Positions 40,276-48,744 of a DNA stretch of 64,000 nt are shown here, one piece after another. The stretch is from Pseudonocardia sp. DSM 110487 (GTDB lineage Bacteria > Actinomycetota > Actinomycetes > Mycobacteriales > Pseudonocardiaceae). The notes beneath the pieces were generated by a model. The model was given only the letters and a program-made list of their open reading frames with translations, did not search any database and was not told where the DNA came from. Position 1 is the first letter of the stretch. Each line of letters starts with the position of its first letter. The translations under genes and the position numbers were made by a program. The DNA lies in the NCBI RefSeq assembly GCF_019468565.1, contig NZ_CP080521.1, forward strand, positions 992,001-1,056,000. The letters are read 5' to 3'.

Positions 40276-41640
40276 ATGCGTTACGTCGAGCACGTCGCCG
40301 ACCTGGTCGGGAACACCCCTCTCGTCCGGCTCGGTTCGGTGGCCGAGGGCATCGCCGCACGCGTGCTGGCCAAGGTCGAGTACTTCAACCCGGGCGGCAG
40401 CGTGAAGGACCGCATCGCGCTGCGGATGGTCGAGGCGGCCGAGGCGTCCGGCGAGCTGCGGCCAGGCGGCACGATCGTAGAACCGACGTCGGGCAACACC
40501 GGCGTGGGGCTGGCGATGATCGCGCAGCGCAAGGGCTACACGTGCGTCTTCGTCTGCCCGGACAAGGTCAGCGAGGACAAGCGCAACGTGCTGCGCGCCT
40601 ACGGCGCCGACGTCGTGGTGTGCCCGACGGCCGTCGACCCGGACCACCCCGACTCCTACTACAAGGTCTCCGACCGTCTCGTCGGCGAGATCGACGGCGC
40701 GTGGAAGCCCAACCAGTACGCGAACGAGCACAACCCCGAGTCGCACTACCTCGGCACCGGGCCGGAGCTGTGGGAGCAGACCGACGGGCGCATCACGCAC
40801 TTCGTCGCCGGGATCGGTACCGGCGGCACGATCACCGGCACCGGGCGCTACCTCAAGGAGGTGTCGGGCGGCCGGGTGCAGGTGATCGGCGCCGACCCGG
40901 AGGGTTCGGTGTACAGCGGCGGCAGCGGGCGCCCGTACCTGGTCGAGGGCGTCGGTGAGGACTTCTGGCCCACGACGTACGACAAGGGGATCTGCGACCA
41001 GATCGTCGCCGTATCGGACGCCGACTCGTTCGAGATGACGCGCAGGCTCGCCCGCGAGGAGGCGCTGCTGGTCGGCGGCTCGTGCGGGATGGCCGCCGTC
41101 GCCGCGCTGCGCGTCGCCCGCGAGCTGCCCGCCGACGCGGTGGTGGTCGTCCTGTTGCCCGACGGTGGCCGTGGCTACCTGGGCAAGGTCTTCAACGACA
41201 AGTGGATGGCGAGCTACGGCTTCCTGCCGCCCACCGAGGGCGCCACCGTCGGCGACGTGCTGCGGCGCAAGGACGGCACGATCCCCGACCTCGTGCACGC
41301 CCACCCGAACGAGACGGTGGCCGACGCGGTGCACTACCTGCGGGAGTTCCACGTCTCGCAGATGCCGGTGGTACGGGCCGAGCCGCCGGTGATGGCGGCC
41401 GAGGTCGCAGGCGCCGTGGTGGAGCGCCACCTCCTCGACGCGCTGTTCACGGGGCGGGCACAGCTGTCGGACCGTCTCGAGAAGCACATGTCGGCGCCGC
41501 TGCCGACGATCGGGGCCGGCGAGCCCCTCGATACCGCGATGAGCGCGTTCGCCGACGCCGACGCCGCACTCGTGCTGATGGACGGCAAGCCCGCGGGTGT
41601 CGTCACCCGCTCCGACGTCCTCGCCTTCCTCGGAAGCTGA
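40276..41640 (+). CDS. cbs: Cystathionine beta-synthase
   Basis: 454 residues. The PLP fold-II domain has the lysine in NPGGSVKDRIALRMVEAA, the serine loop PTSGNTGVGLAMIAQRKGYT and phosphate-binding GIGTGGTITGTGRYLKE. Two C-terminal CBS domains follow (ATVGDVLRRKDGTIPDLVHA; HMSAPLPTIGAGEPLDTAMS). It condenses serine and homocysteine to cystathionine. ATG 40276 lies six bases after GACGAT, a leaderless pattern. With metB 5 kb away it gives the transsulfuration pair, as in Rv1077/Rv1079. Confidence 0.95.
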   Translation: MRYVEHVADLVGNTPLVRLGSVAEGIAARVLAKVEYFNPGGSVKDRIALRMVEAAEASGELRPGGTIVEPTSGNTGVGLAMIAQRKGYTCVFVCPDKVSEDKRNVLRAYGADVVVCPTAVDPDHPDSYYKVSDRLVGEIDGAWKPNQYANEHNPESHYLGTGPELWEQTDGRITHFVAGIGTGGTITGTGRYLKEVSGGRVQVIGADPEGSVYSGGSGRPYLVEGVGEDFWPTTYDKGICDQIVAVSDADSFEMTRRLAREEALLVGGSCGMAAVAALRVARELPADAVVVVLLPDGGRGYLGKVFNDKWMASYGFLPPTEGATVGDVLRRKDGTIPDLVHAHPNETVADAVHYLREFHVSQMPVVRAEPPVMAAEVAGAVVERHLLDALFTGRAQLSDRLEKHMSAPLPTIGAGEPLDTAMSAFADADAALVLMDGKPAGVVTRSDVLAFLGS

Positions 41641-41656
41641 CCCCGCCTCCGGCGGT

Positions 41657-41698
41657 CGTGAGTGGATACGCGAGCTATAGCGCGCGTATCCACTCACG
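41657..41698. terminator. Bidirectional terminator-like palindrome
   Basis: CGTGAGTGGATACGCG pairs perfectly with CGCGTATCCACTCACG (16 bp) around a loop that itself contains GCTATAGC. Between convergent cbs and the response regulator. Its GTGAGTG and CGCGAG blocks resemble the 22-bp repeat family. Confidence 0.7.
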
Positions 41699-41704
41699 AG
41701 GGGT

Positions 41705-42355
41705 TCACGGGCCGCCACCCAGACCTGCCTCCCGCGCGCGGACGATCGCCTGGGACCGGTCGGCCACCCGCAGCTTGGCGAGGATGGTCGACAGGTGGTT
41801 GCGCACGGTCTTGTCCGAGAGCGACAGCCGCCGGGCCACGGCGAGGTTGTCGAGGCCGCGAGCCACGAGGTCGAGCACCTCGCGCTCCCGCTCGGTCAGC
41901 TCGGGGAACGGGGTTGCGGCGGTGCGGGCCCCGGTGACGAACCCCAGCATCCGCTCCGCCACGCCCGACGCGACGAGCACGTCCCCGGCCGCCACCGCCC
42001 GCACGGCCCGTTCGACGTCCGCGGGTGAGGCGCTCTTGAGCAGGTAGCCGCGCGCGCCTGCCCGCATCGCGGCGAACACCGAGTCGTCGTCCTCCAGCAT
42101 CGTCACCACGAGGACGCGCAGCCCGGGGCGTTCGCGCAGCACGGCGTGCGTCGCGTCGATGCCGGACGTGCCGGCGAGGTCCAGATCCATGATCACCACG
42201 TCGGCAGGCACCCGGCGGGAGAGCTCGACGGCCTCCGGGGCGTCGGCGGCCTCGCCGACCACGGTGAAGCCAGGGATCGACGACAGCAGCGCGTTCATGC
42301 CGAGCCGGAACGTCGGGTGGTCGTCCACGACGAGGATGCGGACGGGATCGTTCAC
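41705..42355 (-). CDS. NarL/FixJ-type response regulator
   Basis: 216 residues from GTG 42355, overlapping the kinase stop (GTGA). Receiver domain: ILVVDDHPTFRLGMNALLSS with acidic pair, phospho-acceptor Asp in VVIMDLDLAGTSGIDATHAV, and LLKSASPADVE with the conserved Lys. LuxR-type helix-turn-helix: LTEREREVLDLVARGLDNLA, SLSDKTVRNHLSTILAKLRV. It is the cognate partner of the kinase at 42352-44385. Confidence 0.95.
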   Translation of the reverse strand: MNDPVRILVVDDHPTFRLGMNALLSSIPGFTVVGEAADAPEAVELSRRVPADVVIMDLDLAGTSGIDATHAVLRERPGLRVLVVTMLEDDDSVFAAMRAGARGYLLKSASPADVERAVRAVAAGDVLVASGVAERMLGFVTGARTAATPFPELTEREREVLDLVARGLDNLAVARRLSLSDKTVRNHLSTILAKLRVADRSQAIVRAREAGLGGGP

Positions 42356-44385
42356 GGCCCATCCTCCTTGCCTACCGGCACCGACACCTCCACCAGCGTT
42401 CCCCCTTCGGGCCCTGGCCCGATCCGGGCCGTGCCGCCCAGCTCCGCGGCCCGCTCGCGCACGGCGCGCAGCCCGACCCCTGGCCTGCGCTCAGGAGCGA
42501 TGCCGACGCCGTCGTCGACCACCTGCAACCGCACCGTTCCATCCGTGCCGTCGAGCCGCACGAGGCACGAGGAGGCGCCGGCGTGGCGGTGCGCGTTCGT
42601 GACGGCCTCCGCGGCCACGCTGTAGAGCCCGACCGCAACGGACGCCTCGAGCGCAGCCGAGGCTGAGGCCTCGACCTCCGCCGCCACCGCGAGCTCGGGG
42701 GAGTCGAACCGGACGGCGAGGTCCTCGAGGGCGCTGGCCAGGCCGCGTTCCTCCAGCTGCGGAGGCAGGAATGCCCGCGCGAGGCTGCGCACGTTCTGCA
42801 CCCCGCGCTCGACCTCGCCGGACAGCTCGTCGAGCAGCCTGCCCGCGGTGGCGGCGTCGCCCGTCGCGAGCAGGTTGCGGGCGCCGTGGAGCCCGAGCGA
42901 CACGCCCGTCAGCACGGGGCCGAGGTGGTCGTGCACCTCGCGGCGCAGCAGCCGGCGTTCCTCGGCTCGCGCGGCCGCCATGCGCGCCCTCGTGGTCTCC
43001 AGCTCCGCCGTGAGCAGCGCGAGGCGCACAACCGCTGCCACCACGCCAGCCAGCGGCCGCAGGTCGCGCTCCGTGCGGGCGTCGAGGCGCTCGCCGCGCG
43101 AACCCCGGACGGTCAGCTCGCCGACGCGCTCACCCGCGTGCGTCAGCGGCACGGACAGCGGAGGGCCGCCCGGGCTGCCCACCGCGGCGAGCAGGCGGCC
43201 GTCGTCGAGCCGGATCTCGGCGCCCGCACAGCGCAGCGCCTCGGTGACCGACTCGAGGATCCGCTGCACCAGCTCCGTGGGAGCCGCGCTACCCAGCCGC
43301 AGGCCGATCCGCTCCGCGCCCGCTCCCGGCGCGGCGGATGGCCCCCTGACGAGGAGGTCGACGCGCCGCTGCAACCACGCCCGCGCCGGCACGGCGACGC
43401 CGGCGAGCACCGCTGCCGCGAGCACGCCGCCCGTGCCGGTGCCGACCGGCAGCACCGTGGTCGCGACGAACACGATCAGCAGGTACGCGGCGGCCGATCC
43501 CGCGGTGAGCAGGGCCCACACCAGGGTGCGGCTGACGGCGAGGTCGATCCCCCACAGCTGCTGGCGCAGCACCACCACGAGGATCGCCGCCGGGAAGAAC
43601 GCCTGCGCCGCGAGCTGCACCGCAGGCACGATCCCGGGGTCCACCAGCGCCATCGCCATGGGCAGCGGCAGCGCGAGCGGCACGAACGACAGCGTCATCA
43701 GCCCGGAGCCCAGCGCGAGCCAGCCAAGGCCGTGGCGCGCCTCCTCCGGGCCGCGCAACCAGCGGCGGGCGGCGTCCGCCGTGGCGAGCGCGCCGAGGAG
43801 CACCACGACGCCCATCTGGAGCGGCAGCGATCCCGCCACCGACGCCGCCGCGGCCGGCACGTCGACCAGCGGCGTCCCGTCCGGCACGAGCACCCGGGCC
43901 GCGGTGATCAGGACGCACGCGGCGGCGCCCGTCCACGCCGCGACCCGGGCGACGGGTGACGGGCTGCCCTCCCGCACGAGCCACGGCACGACGACGATCA
44001 GCCCGACGGTGCCCGGCACCCACGCCACCGAGGTCAGCGACGCCACCGCGTCGGCCCCCGGCAACGGGACGCCCTGCACCGTGGCCCGCGAGTACCCGGC
44101 GGCGAAGGCCGCCACGCCGTCGCCGATCGCCGCGAGCGCGACCCACCACGCCACGGCCACCGCCCTGCGGGCGAGCAGCACGCGGGCCACCAGCCCGTAC
44201 ACCACGGCGACCACGACGTCGACCAGGAAGAACAGCGCCTCGCCGCCCTCGTACAGGGCACTCCACGGGAGCGAGAGCACGGCCAGCGCGGCGAGCAGCC
44301 ATGCGACGACGGCCACCACCACGGCGGCGCCCGGGCTCTTCCTGATCGCCGCCGCTCCGCTCCGGCGTGCTCGCGGGCCGTTCAT
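42352..44385 (-). CDS. Membrane sensor histidine kinase (HisKA_3)
   Basis: 677 residues. About eight membrane helices fill residues 20-325. Then a GAF-like region (AEIRLDDGRLLAAVGSPGGP), the dimerisation box with phospho-His in LLRREVHDHLGPVLTGVSLG, and the ATPase domain (EAVTNAHRHAGASSCLVRLD, VVDDGVGIAPERRPGVGLRA). NarL-type systems of this architecture sense membrane or small-molecule signals; the ligand is unknown. Followed by its regulator with overlap and preceded by a membrane protein gene 113 bases away on the same strand. Confidence 0.93.
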   Translation of the reverse strand: MNGPRARRSGAAAIRKSPGAAVVVAVVAWLLAALAVLSLPWSALYEGGEALFFLVDVVVAVVYGLVARVLLARRAVAVAWWVALAAIGDGVAAFAAGYSRATVQGVPLPGADAVASLTSVAWVPGTVGLIVVVPWLVREGSPSPVARVAAWTGAAACVLITAARVLVPDGTPLVDVPAAAASVAGSLPLQMGVVVLLGALATADAARRWLRGPEEARHGLGWLALGSGLMTLSFVPLALPLPMAMALVDPGIVPAVQLAAQAFFPAAILVVVLRQQLWGIDLAVSRTLVWALLTAGSAAAYLLIVFVATTVLPVGTGTGGVLAAAVLAGVAVPARAWLQRRVDLLVRGPSAAPGAGAERIGLRLGSAAPTELVQRILESVTEALRCAGAEIRLDDGRLLAAVGSPGGPPLSVPLTHAGERVGELTVRGSRGERLDARTERDLRPLAGVVAAVVRLALLTAELETTRARMAAARAEERRLLRREVHDHLGPVLTGVSLGLHGARNLLATGDAATAGRLLDELSGEVERGVQNVRSLARAFLPPQLEERGLASALEDLAVRFDSPELAVAAEVEASASAALEASVAVGLYSVAAEAVTNAHRHAGASSCLVRLDGTDGTVRLQVVDDGVGIAPERRPGVGLRAVRERAAELGGTARIGPGPEGGTLVEVSVPVGKEDGP

Positions 44386-44498
44386 GGCGCCGTCTGCTCC
44401 TCCGGTGCTCGGTTGCTCGTTCCGCGCGCGCCCCCGCAGGACGGCGCCGGCCCGCGCGCTGTTCCGCGTCTACGGCCGCTGCCGGCGGCAGGCCGCTG

Positions 44499-45203
44499 TC
44501 AGGCACCCATCGTGGCAGTCCGTGCTCCACGGCCGGCCAGGTAGGCCACGCCCGCGACGACCAGCCAGATCGAGCCGACATACCCGGCGAGGTACTGCAG
44601 CGGTGCCATCGCGAGGCCGCCGACCAGCACCGTGAAGACGATGCTCACGACCCCGAGCCAGCGCGGTGCGGCGCCGTGGCGCAGCGCGCCGAATGCCACC
44701 GCCGTGACCGTCAGCGCGAGCCCACCCCACACCCAGGGCAGCGTGTCCATCATGCGGACAAGCGACGCCGTGATGTCCGGGTCGCTCTCGGCCGCGTGGA
44801 GCAGCCCGAAGAACACCTCGGTGGCCGGGCCGGACCCCACCAGACACAGCCCGGCGACCAGCAGGGTGCCGGCCCATGCGACGTCAGGTGCCAGGCTGCC
44901 CGCAGGGCATTGCGCGGCCAGTGCTCGGCGGAGCCCCGCCCCGAACACCACCACGGCGAATGCGGCGATCACGTACAACGCCAGCACCGCGGCGACCAAC
45001 CCCGGCCCGAGGCTCGCGTAGGCGTCGACCAGCAGCTCGGCGTCGGCGTATGCGGTCGGGTCCGCCGGGGCGAGTCGCGTGCCCACCTCCATTGCGGCGA
45101 AGCCGGCCACCCCGGCCAGCACGCCCGCCGCGGCCCACCCGCGGCCCGGCTGCCGGACGGGCCTGCGGCCGGCCGGGATCGCCTCGATCGGTTCGGTCTG
45201 CAT
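44499..45203 (-). CDS. DUF4386-like polytopic membrane protein
   Basis: 234 residues from ATG 45203. Six hydrophobic helices, including GWAAAGVLAGVAGFAAMEVG, LVAAVLALYVIAAFAVVVFG, WAGTLLVAGLCLVGSGPATE and WLGVVSIVFTVLVGGLAMAP. The loop FFGLLHAAESDPDITASLVR with MMDTLPWVWGG resembles actinobacterial proteins of unknown function. It precedes the kinase gene on the same strand and may be co-transcribed with it. Confidence 0.75.
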   Translation of the reverse strand: MQTEPIEAIPAGRRPVRQPGRGWAAAGVLAGVAGFAAMEVGTRLAPADPTAYADAELLVDAYASLGPGLVAAVLALYVIAAFAVVVFGAGLRRALAAQCPAGSLAPDVAWAGTLLVAGLCLVGSGPATEVFFGLLHAAESDPDITASLVRMMDTLPWVWGGLALTVTAVAFGALRHGAAPRWLGVVSIVFTVLVGGLAMAPLQYLAGYVGSIWLVVAGVAYLAGRGARTATMGA

Positions 45204-45306
45204 GTTCGCTCCTCGCTCGGCCGGGCCCCTCGCCCGGCTGCCGGGAAACCCTCGGCCGCCCGGCGTCCCGGGAACCAGGGAGCGAGGTCCCAGCGGCCCG
45301 GGAGGT

Positions 45307-46593
45307 TCAAGAACCTCCGCCGGTGAGGAGCGCGTCCACCTCGGGGGCGCCCGTCGGTGCCTCATGGCTCGTCGGCGCGCCGGCGGCCAGCAGGAGGGCC
45401 ACCGTGCCGGCGTAGTCGCCGTCGGCGGCCCGGTTGTTCACCGCGCCCCAGATCGCGCAGTCGAGCGGCGTGGGGCCCTCGTCGTCGAACGCACAATCCT
45501 CCAGGTCCGCGCCGCGCTCGACGAGCAGACGCGCCACGTCGGTGCGCCCGTGCATCGCGGCCTGCTCCAGCGGGGTGAATCTGCTCCAGCCGCGGGTGTC
45601 CACGTCCATCCCGGCGTCCAGCAGCGCCCGCACGACGTCGAAGCGCCCGAGCAGGGCGAACTGGCCGAGCAGCCAGCCCGACCCGTGGCCCGGGATGCCC
45701 GGCAGCGGCGGGTACACGGCCGGGAGTCGCATCGACTCACCGCGCGCCACCGCGAGCACCGCGGCGTCGACGGCGTCCAGCTCCGCGTCGGCGCCCTCCT
45801 CGATGAGCAGGTCGTATGCGGCGAGGTGCCCGCAGCGGGCCGCCGCGGCGAGGGGTCGCTGCCCGGTGCGGGGGTGCGGGAGGTTCGCGTCGGCGCCCGC
45901 GTCGAGCAGCATCCGCAGGATCGGGACGCCGCGGCCGCGGCCGATCGCCCAGTGGAGGCAGCCGAGGGCGTTCACGTCGACGCCGCGGTCGAGGAACCAC
46001 GCGAGGCCCACGGCGTCCTCGAAGTCCAGCTTGTGAATCACGAGGCGCTCGAACCCCGGCCGGTGGAGCAGGTCGAGGAGGGCGACGTCGGATTGCTCGC
46101 ACGCGTGGTAGAACGCGTCCTCGTCGGGGGTGGCGCCGGCCGCGACCAGCTGCCGGGCAAGCGCGAGATCGCGCCGCTCCACCGCCTCGAACAGCGCCGA
46201 CCGGTGCCACTCGCCGCCGCCCTCTGGGCTTCGGCTGCTCGCGTCCGCCCCGGCGGCGAGCAGCATCTCCGCACACCGGCGCACGTCGGCCGGGGTACCG
46301 GTCGATCGCCGCAGGAGCGCGAGCAGCGGGGGGAGCCCGCCGACGGGTGCCGCCGCCGTGTCCGCTGTGAGCAGTGGTGCGAGCGCCTCGGGGTCGGCGA
46401 GTGCCAGTGCACGCTCGATTCCCTCCATACCGGCCGCCTCGACGTGCCGGAGGAGCCGGGGCCAGCTGGCGAATCCGTAAGAGCGGGCGAGCTCGCGCTG
46501 CGCGCTGTGCAGCGGGATGTCGCGCTCGCGGCGGAGGGCCTTGGCCTGTTTGCGGAGGTGCTCCAGCGACGGGCGCGCGGGAAGAATGGGCAT
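45307..46593 (-). CDS. Ankyrin-repeat protein
   Basis: 428 residues. A helical N-terminus (SLEHLRKQAKALRRERDIPL, HSAQRELARSYGFASWPRLL) is typical of bacterial ankyrin proteins of this kind. At least six ankyrin-like repeats follow, with landmarks such as EMLLAAGADASSRSPEGGGE, LRMLLDAGADANLPHPRTG, RPLAAAARCGHLAAYDLL, TPLEQAAMHGRTDVARLLVE and TPLDCAIWGAVNN. No membrane or catalytic motif: a cytosolic binding protein. Same strand as the membrane protein and two-component genes downstream. Confidence 0.88.
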   Translation of the reverse strand: MPILPARPSLEHLRKQAKALRRERDIPLHSAQRELARSYGFASWPRLLRHVEAAGMEGIERALALADPEALAPLLTADTAAAPVGGLPPLLALLRRSTGTPADVRRCAEMLLAAGADASSRSPEGGGEWHRSALFEAVERRDLALARQLVAAGATPDEDAFYHACEQSDVALLDLLHRPGFERLVIHKLDFEDAVGLAWFLDRGVDVNALGCLHWAIGRGRGVPILRMLLDAGADANLPHPRTGQRPLAAAARCGHLAAYDLLIEEGADAELDAVDAAVLAVARGESMRLPAVYPPLPGIPGHGSGWLLGQFALLGRFDVVRALLDAGMDVDTRGWSRFTPLEQAAMHGRTDVARLLVERGADLEDCAFDDEGPTPLDCAIWGAVNNRAADGDYAGTVALLLAAGAPTSHEAPTGAPEVDALLTGGGS

Positions 46594-46783
46594 CGGCGAA
46601 CCTCGTTCCGGGCCCGTGTCCGCGCCTGCGGGCCGAGGTCCGTCCAGGCTTCGTGCAGATCCGGCCGGTGGGATGGTCCCTTCCCCGCGGACAGGGTGCG
46701 CCCGGCGACGCGAGATCAGGGTACTGGGTCACGTGCGGGTGCTGCCCGACGTCGCCTCAGATCCACCGGCGTAGCGTTGCGCC

Positions 46784-47929
46784 ATGCGCGGCTTCTCCAC
46801 CAACGCGATCCACGCCGGCCAGGAGCCGGACCCGACCACCGGGGCGGTGATCCCGCCGATCCACGCCTCGTCCACGTTCGCGCAGGACGGCGTGGGCGGC
46901 CTGCGGGCCGGCTACGAGTACTCGCGCAGTGCCAACCCCACCCGCACCGCGCTGCAGGAGTGCCTCGCGGCGCTGGAGGGCGGTCGGCACGCCGTCGCCT
47001 TCGGCTCCGGGATGGGCGCCTCCGACGTGCTGCTGCGGGTGCTGCTCAAGCCGGGGGACCACGTCGTCATACCGCACGACGCGTACGGCGGCACGTTCCG
47101 GCTGGTCGACAAGGTGCTGGCGCTGTGGGGCGTGGAGTACACGCCCGTTGACCTCGGCGACGTCGATGCGCTGCGCGCGGCTCTGCGACCCACCACGCGA
47201 GCCGTGTGGTGCGAGACGCCGACCAACCCGCTGCTGGGGATCGCCGACATCGCCGCGGTCGCCGACGTGGCGCGGACGGCGGGCGCGCGCCTCGTCGTCG
47301 ACAACACGTTCGCATCCCCGTACCTGCAGCAGCCGCTAGCCCTCGGGGCGGATGTCGTGCTGCACTCCACCACCAAGTACGTCGGTGGACACTCCGACGT
47401 CGTGGGTGGCGCCCTCGTCACCAGCGATGACGAGCTCGCCGACGCGCTGCGGTTCACGCAGAACGCGGTCGGCTCCGTGCCGGGCCCGTTCGACGCGTGG
47501 CTCACTCTGCGCGGCGTGAAGACCCTCGCGGTGCGGATGGAGCGCCACAGCGACAACGCCGAGCGGATCGCCGAGTTGCTGGCCGCCCACCCCGCCGTCA
47601 CGCGCGTGTACTACCCCGGCCTCGCCGAGCACCCCGGACACGAGGTGGCGGCCAAGCAGATGCGCCGCTTCGGGGGGATGGTGTCGTTCAGCGTCGCGGG
47701 TGGCCGCGAGGCGGCGCTGCGCGTGTGCGCCGCCACCGAGATCTTCACGCTCGCCGAGTCGCTCGGCGGCGTCGAGTCGCTCATCGAGCACCCGGGCGCC
47801 ATGACGCACGCCTCGGTCGCCGGGTCGGCGCTCGAGGTACCGGACGACCTGGTGCGCCTCTCGGTCGGCATCGAGGACGTCGAGGATCTGGCCGACGACC
47901 TGAGGCAGGCGCTGAAAGCCGCCGGTTGA
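46784..47929 (+). CDS. metB: Cystathionine gamma-synthase
   Basis: 381 residues. Fold-I PLP enzyme of the Cys/Met metabolism family: YSRSANPTRTALQECLAALE, AVAFGSGMGASDVLLRVLLK, the PLP aspartate region RLVVDNTFASPYLQQPLALG and the lysine in VLHSTTKYVGGHSDVVGG. The C-terminus ESLGGVESLIEHPGAMTHAS is characteristic. It links activated homoserine and cysteine to cystathionine; a gamma-lyase activity cannot be excluded. ATG 46784 follows TAGCGT by six bases (leaderless). Confidence 0.93.
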   Translation: MRGFSTNAIHAGQEPDPTTGAVIPPIHASSTFAQDGVGGLRAGYEYSRSANPTRTALQECLAALEGGRHAVAFGSGMGASDVLLRVLLKPGDHVVIPHDAYGGTFRLVDKVLALWGVEYTPVDLGDVDALRAALRPTTRAVWCETPTNPLLGIADIAAVADVARTAGARLVVDNTFASPYLQQPLALGADVVLHSTTKYVGGHSDVVGGALVTSDDELADALRFTQNAVGSVPGPFDAWLTLRGVKTLAVRMERHSDNAERIAELLAAHPAVTRVYYPGLAEHPGHEVAAKQMRRFGGMVSFSVAGGREAALRVCAATEIFTLAESLGGVESLIEHPGAMTHASVAGSALEVPDDLVRLSVGIEDVEDLADDLRQALKAAG

Positions 47930-48014
47930 GGACCGACGAGTTCTCCCCGTTCCGCGGGTCTATCTCCGTTGGGGGTATCCGCCCCGACCGGAACGATCAC
48001 GAGGAGCGCGGTAC

Positions 48015-48383
48015 ATGGGTGAGCAACGCACGCCGGCCGAGGTGGCGTCGGCCTTCATCGAGGCGTTCGGCGGCGGCGACATGGCGGCCGTCGCCGATCT
48101 CCTGGCCGCCGACGTGACCTTCGAGAGCCCACGTGTCGCCCTCACGGGCGCGGGGTCGGTCCTCGCGGCGATGGGGGAGTTCGCGCAGGTCGTGAACGGT
48201 GTGTCGATCGTTGCCGTCGTCGGTGACGCTGAGCGCGCGATGATCATGTACGACATGGCGACCGGGCCGTTCGGCACCCTGCGCGCGGTTGATCACCTCG
48301 TGGTGCGGGACGGCCGGATCGTCGCCGACACGCTGGTGTTCGACACTTACGAGGTACGCAAGGCCATGGAGGCCTCGGCCTGA
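48015..48383 (+). CDS. SnoaL-like (NTF2-fold) protein
   Basis: 122 residues from ATG 48015 with GAGGAG upstream. The cone-shaped NTF2-like fold is suggested by AEVASAFIEAFGGGDMAAVA, LLAADVTFESPRVALTG and the closing strand VDHLVVRDGRIVADTLVFDT. Members include polyketide cyclases and isomerases; no catalytic residue can be assigned, so function stays open. Follows metB by 85 bases and may share its transcript. Confidence 0.8.
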   Translation: MGEQRTPAEVASAFIEAFGGGDMAAVADLLAADVTFESPRVALTGAGSVLAAMGEFAQVVNGVSIVAVVGDAERAMIMYDMATGPFGTLRAVDHLVVRDGRIVADTLVFDTYEVRKAMEASA

Positions 48384-48392
48384 AGAGGTGCC

Positions 48393-48623
48393 TCAGCCCT
48401 TGGCGGGGGCGGCGGGACCGGCGGCGGGCAGCGGAGCCACCGGGGCCGGCTCGGGCACCACGATGTCGCCGGGCGCGATACAGCCGCCTACCAGCTGGTA
48501 GCCGCCAGCCACCAGCTCGTAGCGTCCGGGGTCGTCGCAACCCGCGCTCTTGACCGTGACCACCGCGATCGCGGTGAGCACCGCGGCCACGAGCAGCGGA
48601 GCGATCGCCCGCAGCCGTGTCAT
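48393..48623 (-). CDS. Small secreted or membrane-anchored hypothetical protein
   Basis: 76 residues from ATG 48623, preceded by the strong site GGGGGAGG. A hydrophobic N-terminal helix (AIAPLLVAAVLTAIAVVTVK) is followed by a short extracytoplasmic part with two cysteines (SAGCDDPGRYELVAGGYQLV; GGCIAPGDIV) and a proline/alanine-rich tail. The cysteines could form a disulfide. Family not recognised. Convergent with the SnoaL-like gene. Confidence 0.6.
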   Translation of the reverse strand: MTRLRAIAPLLVAAVLTAIAVVTVKSAGCDDPGRYELVAGGYQLVGGCIAPGDIVVPEPAPVAPLPAAGPAAPAKG

Positions 48624-48744
48624 CCCGACCTCCCCCGAAAGCGGTGGCCCGCGCGGCTCACCGCCATCTCACCCCTGAGGTTACCGGGAGGTTCGTCGCG
48701 GTGCCTCGACGGTGGTGGGTGCCTCCAAATGCGAGGATTCCCGC

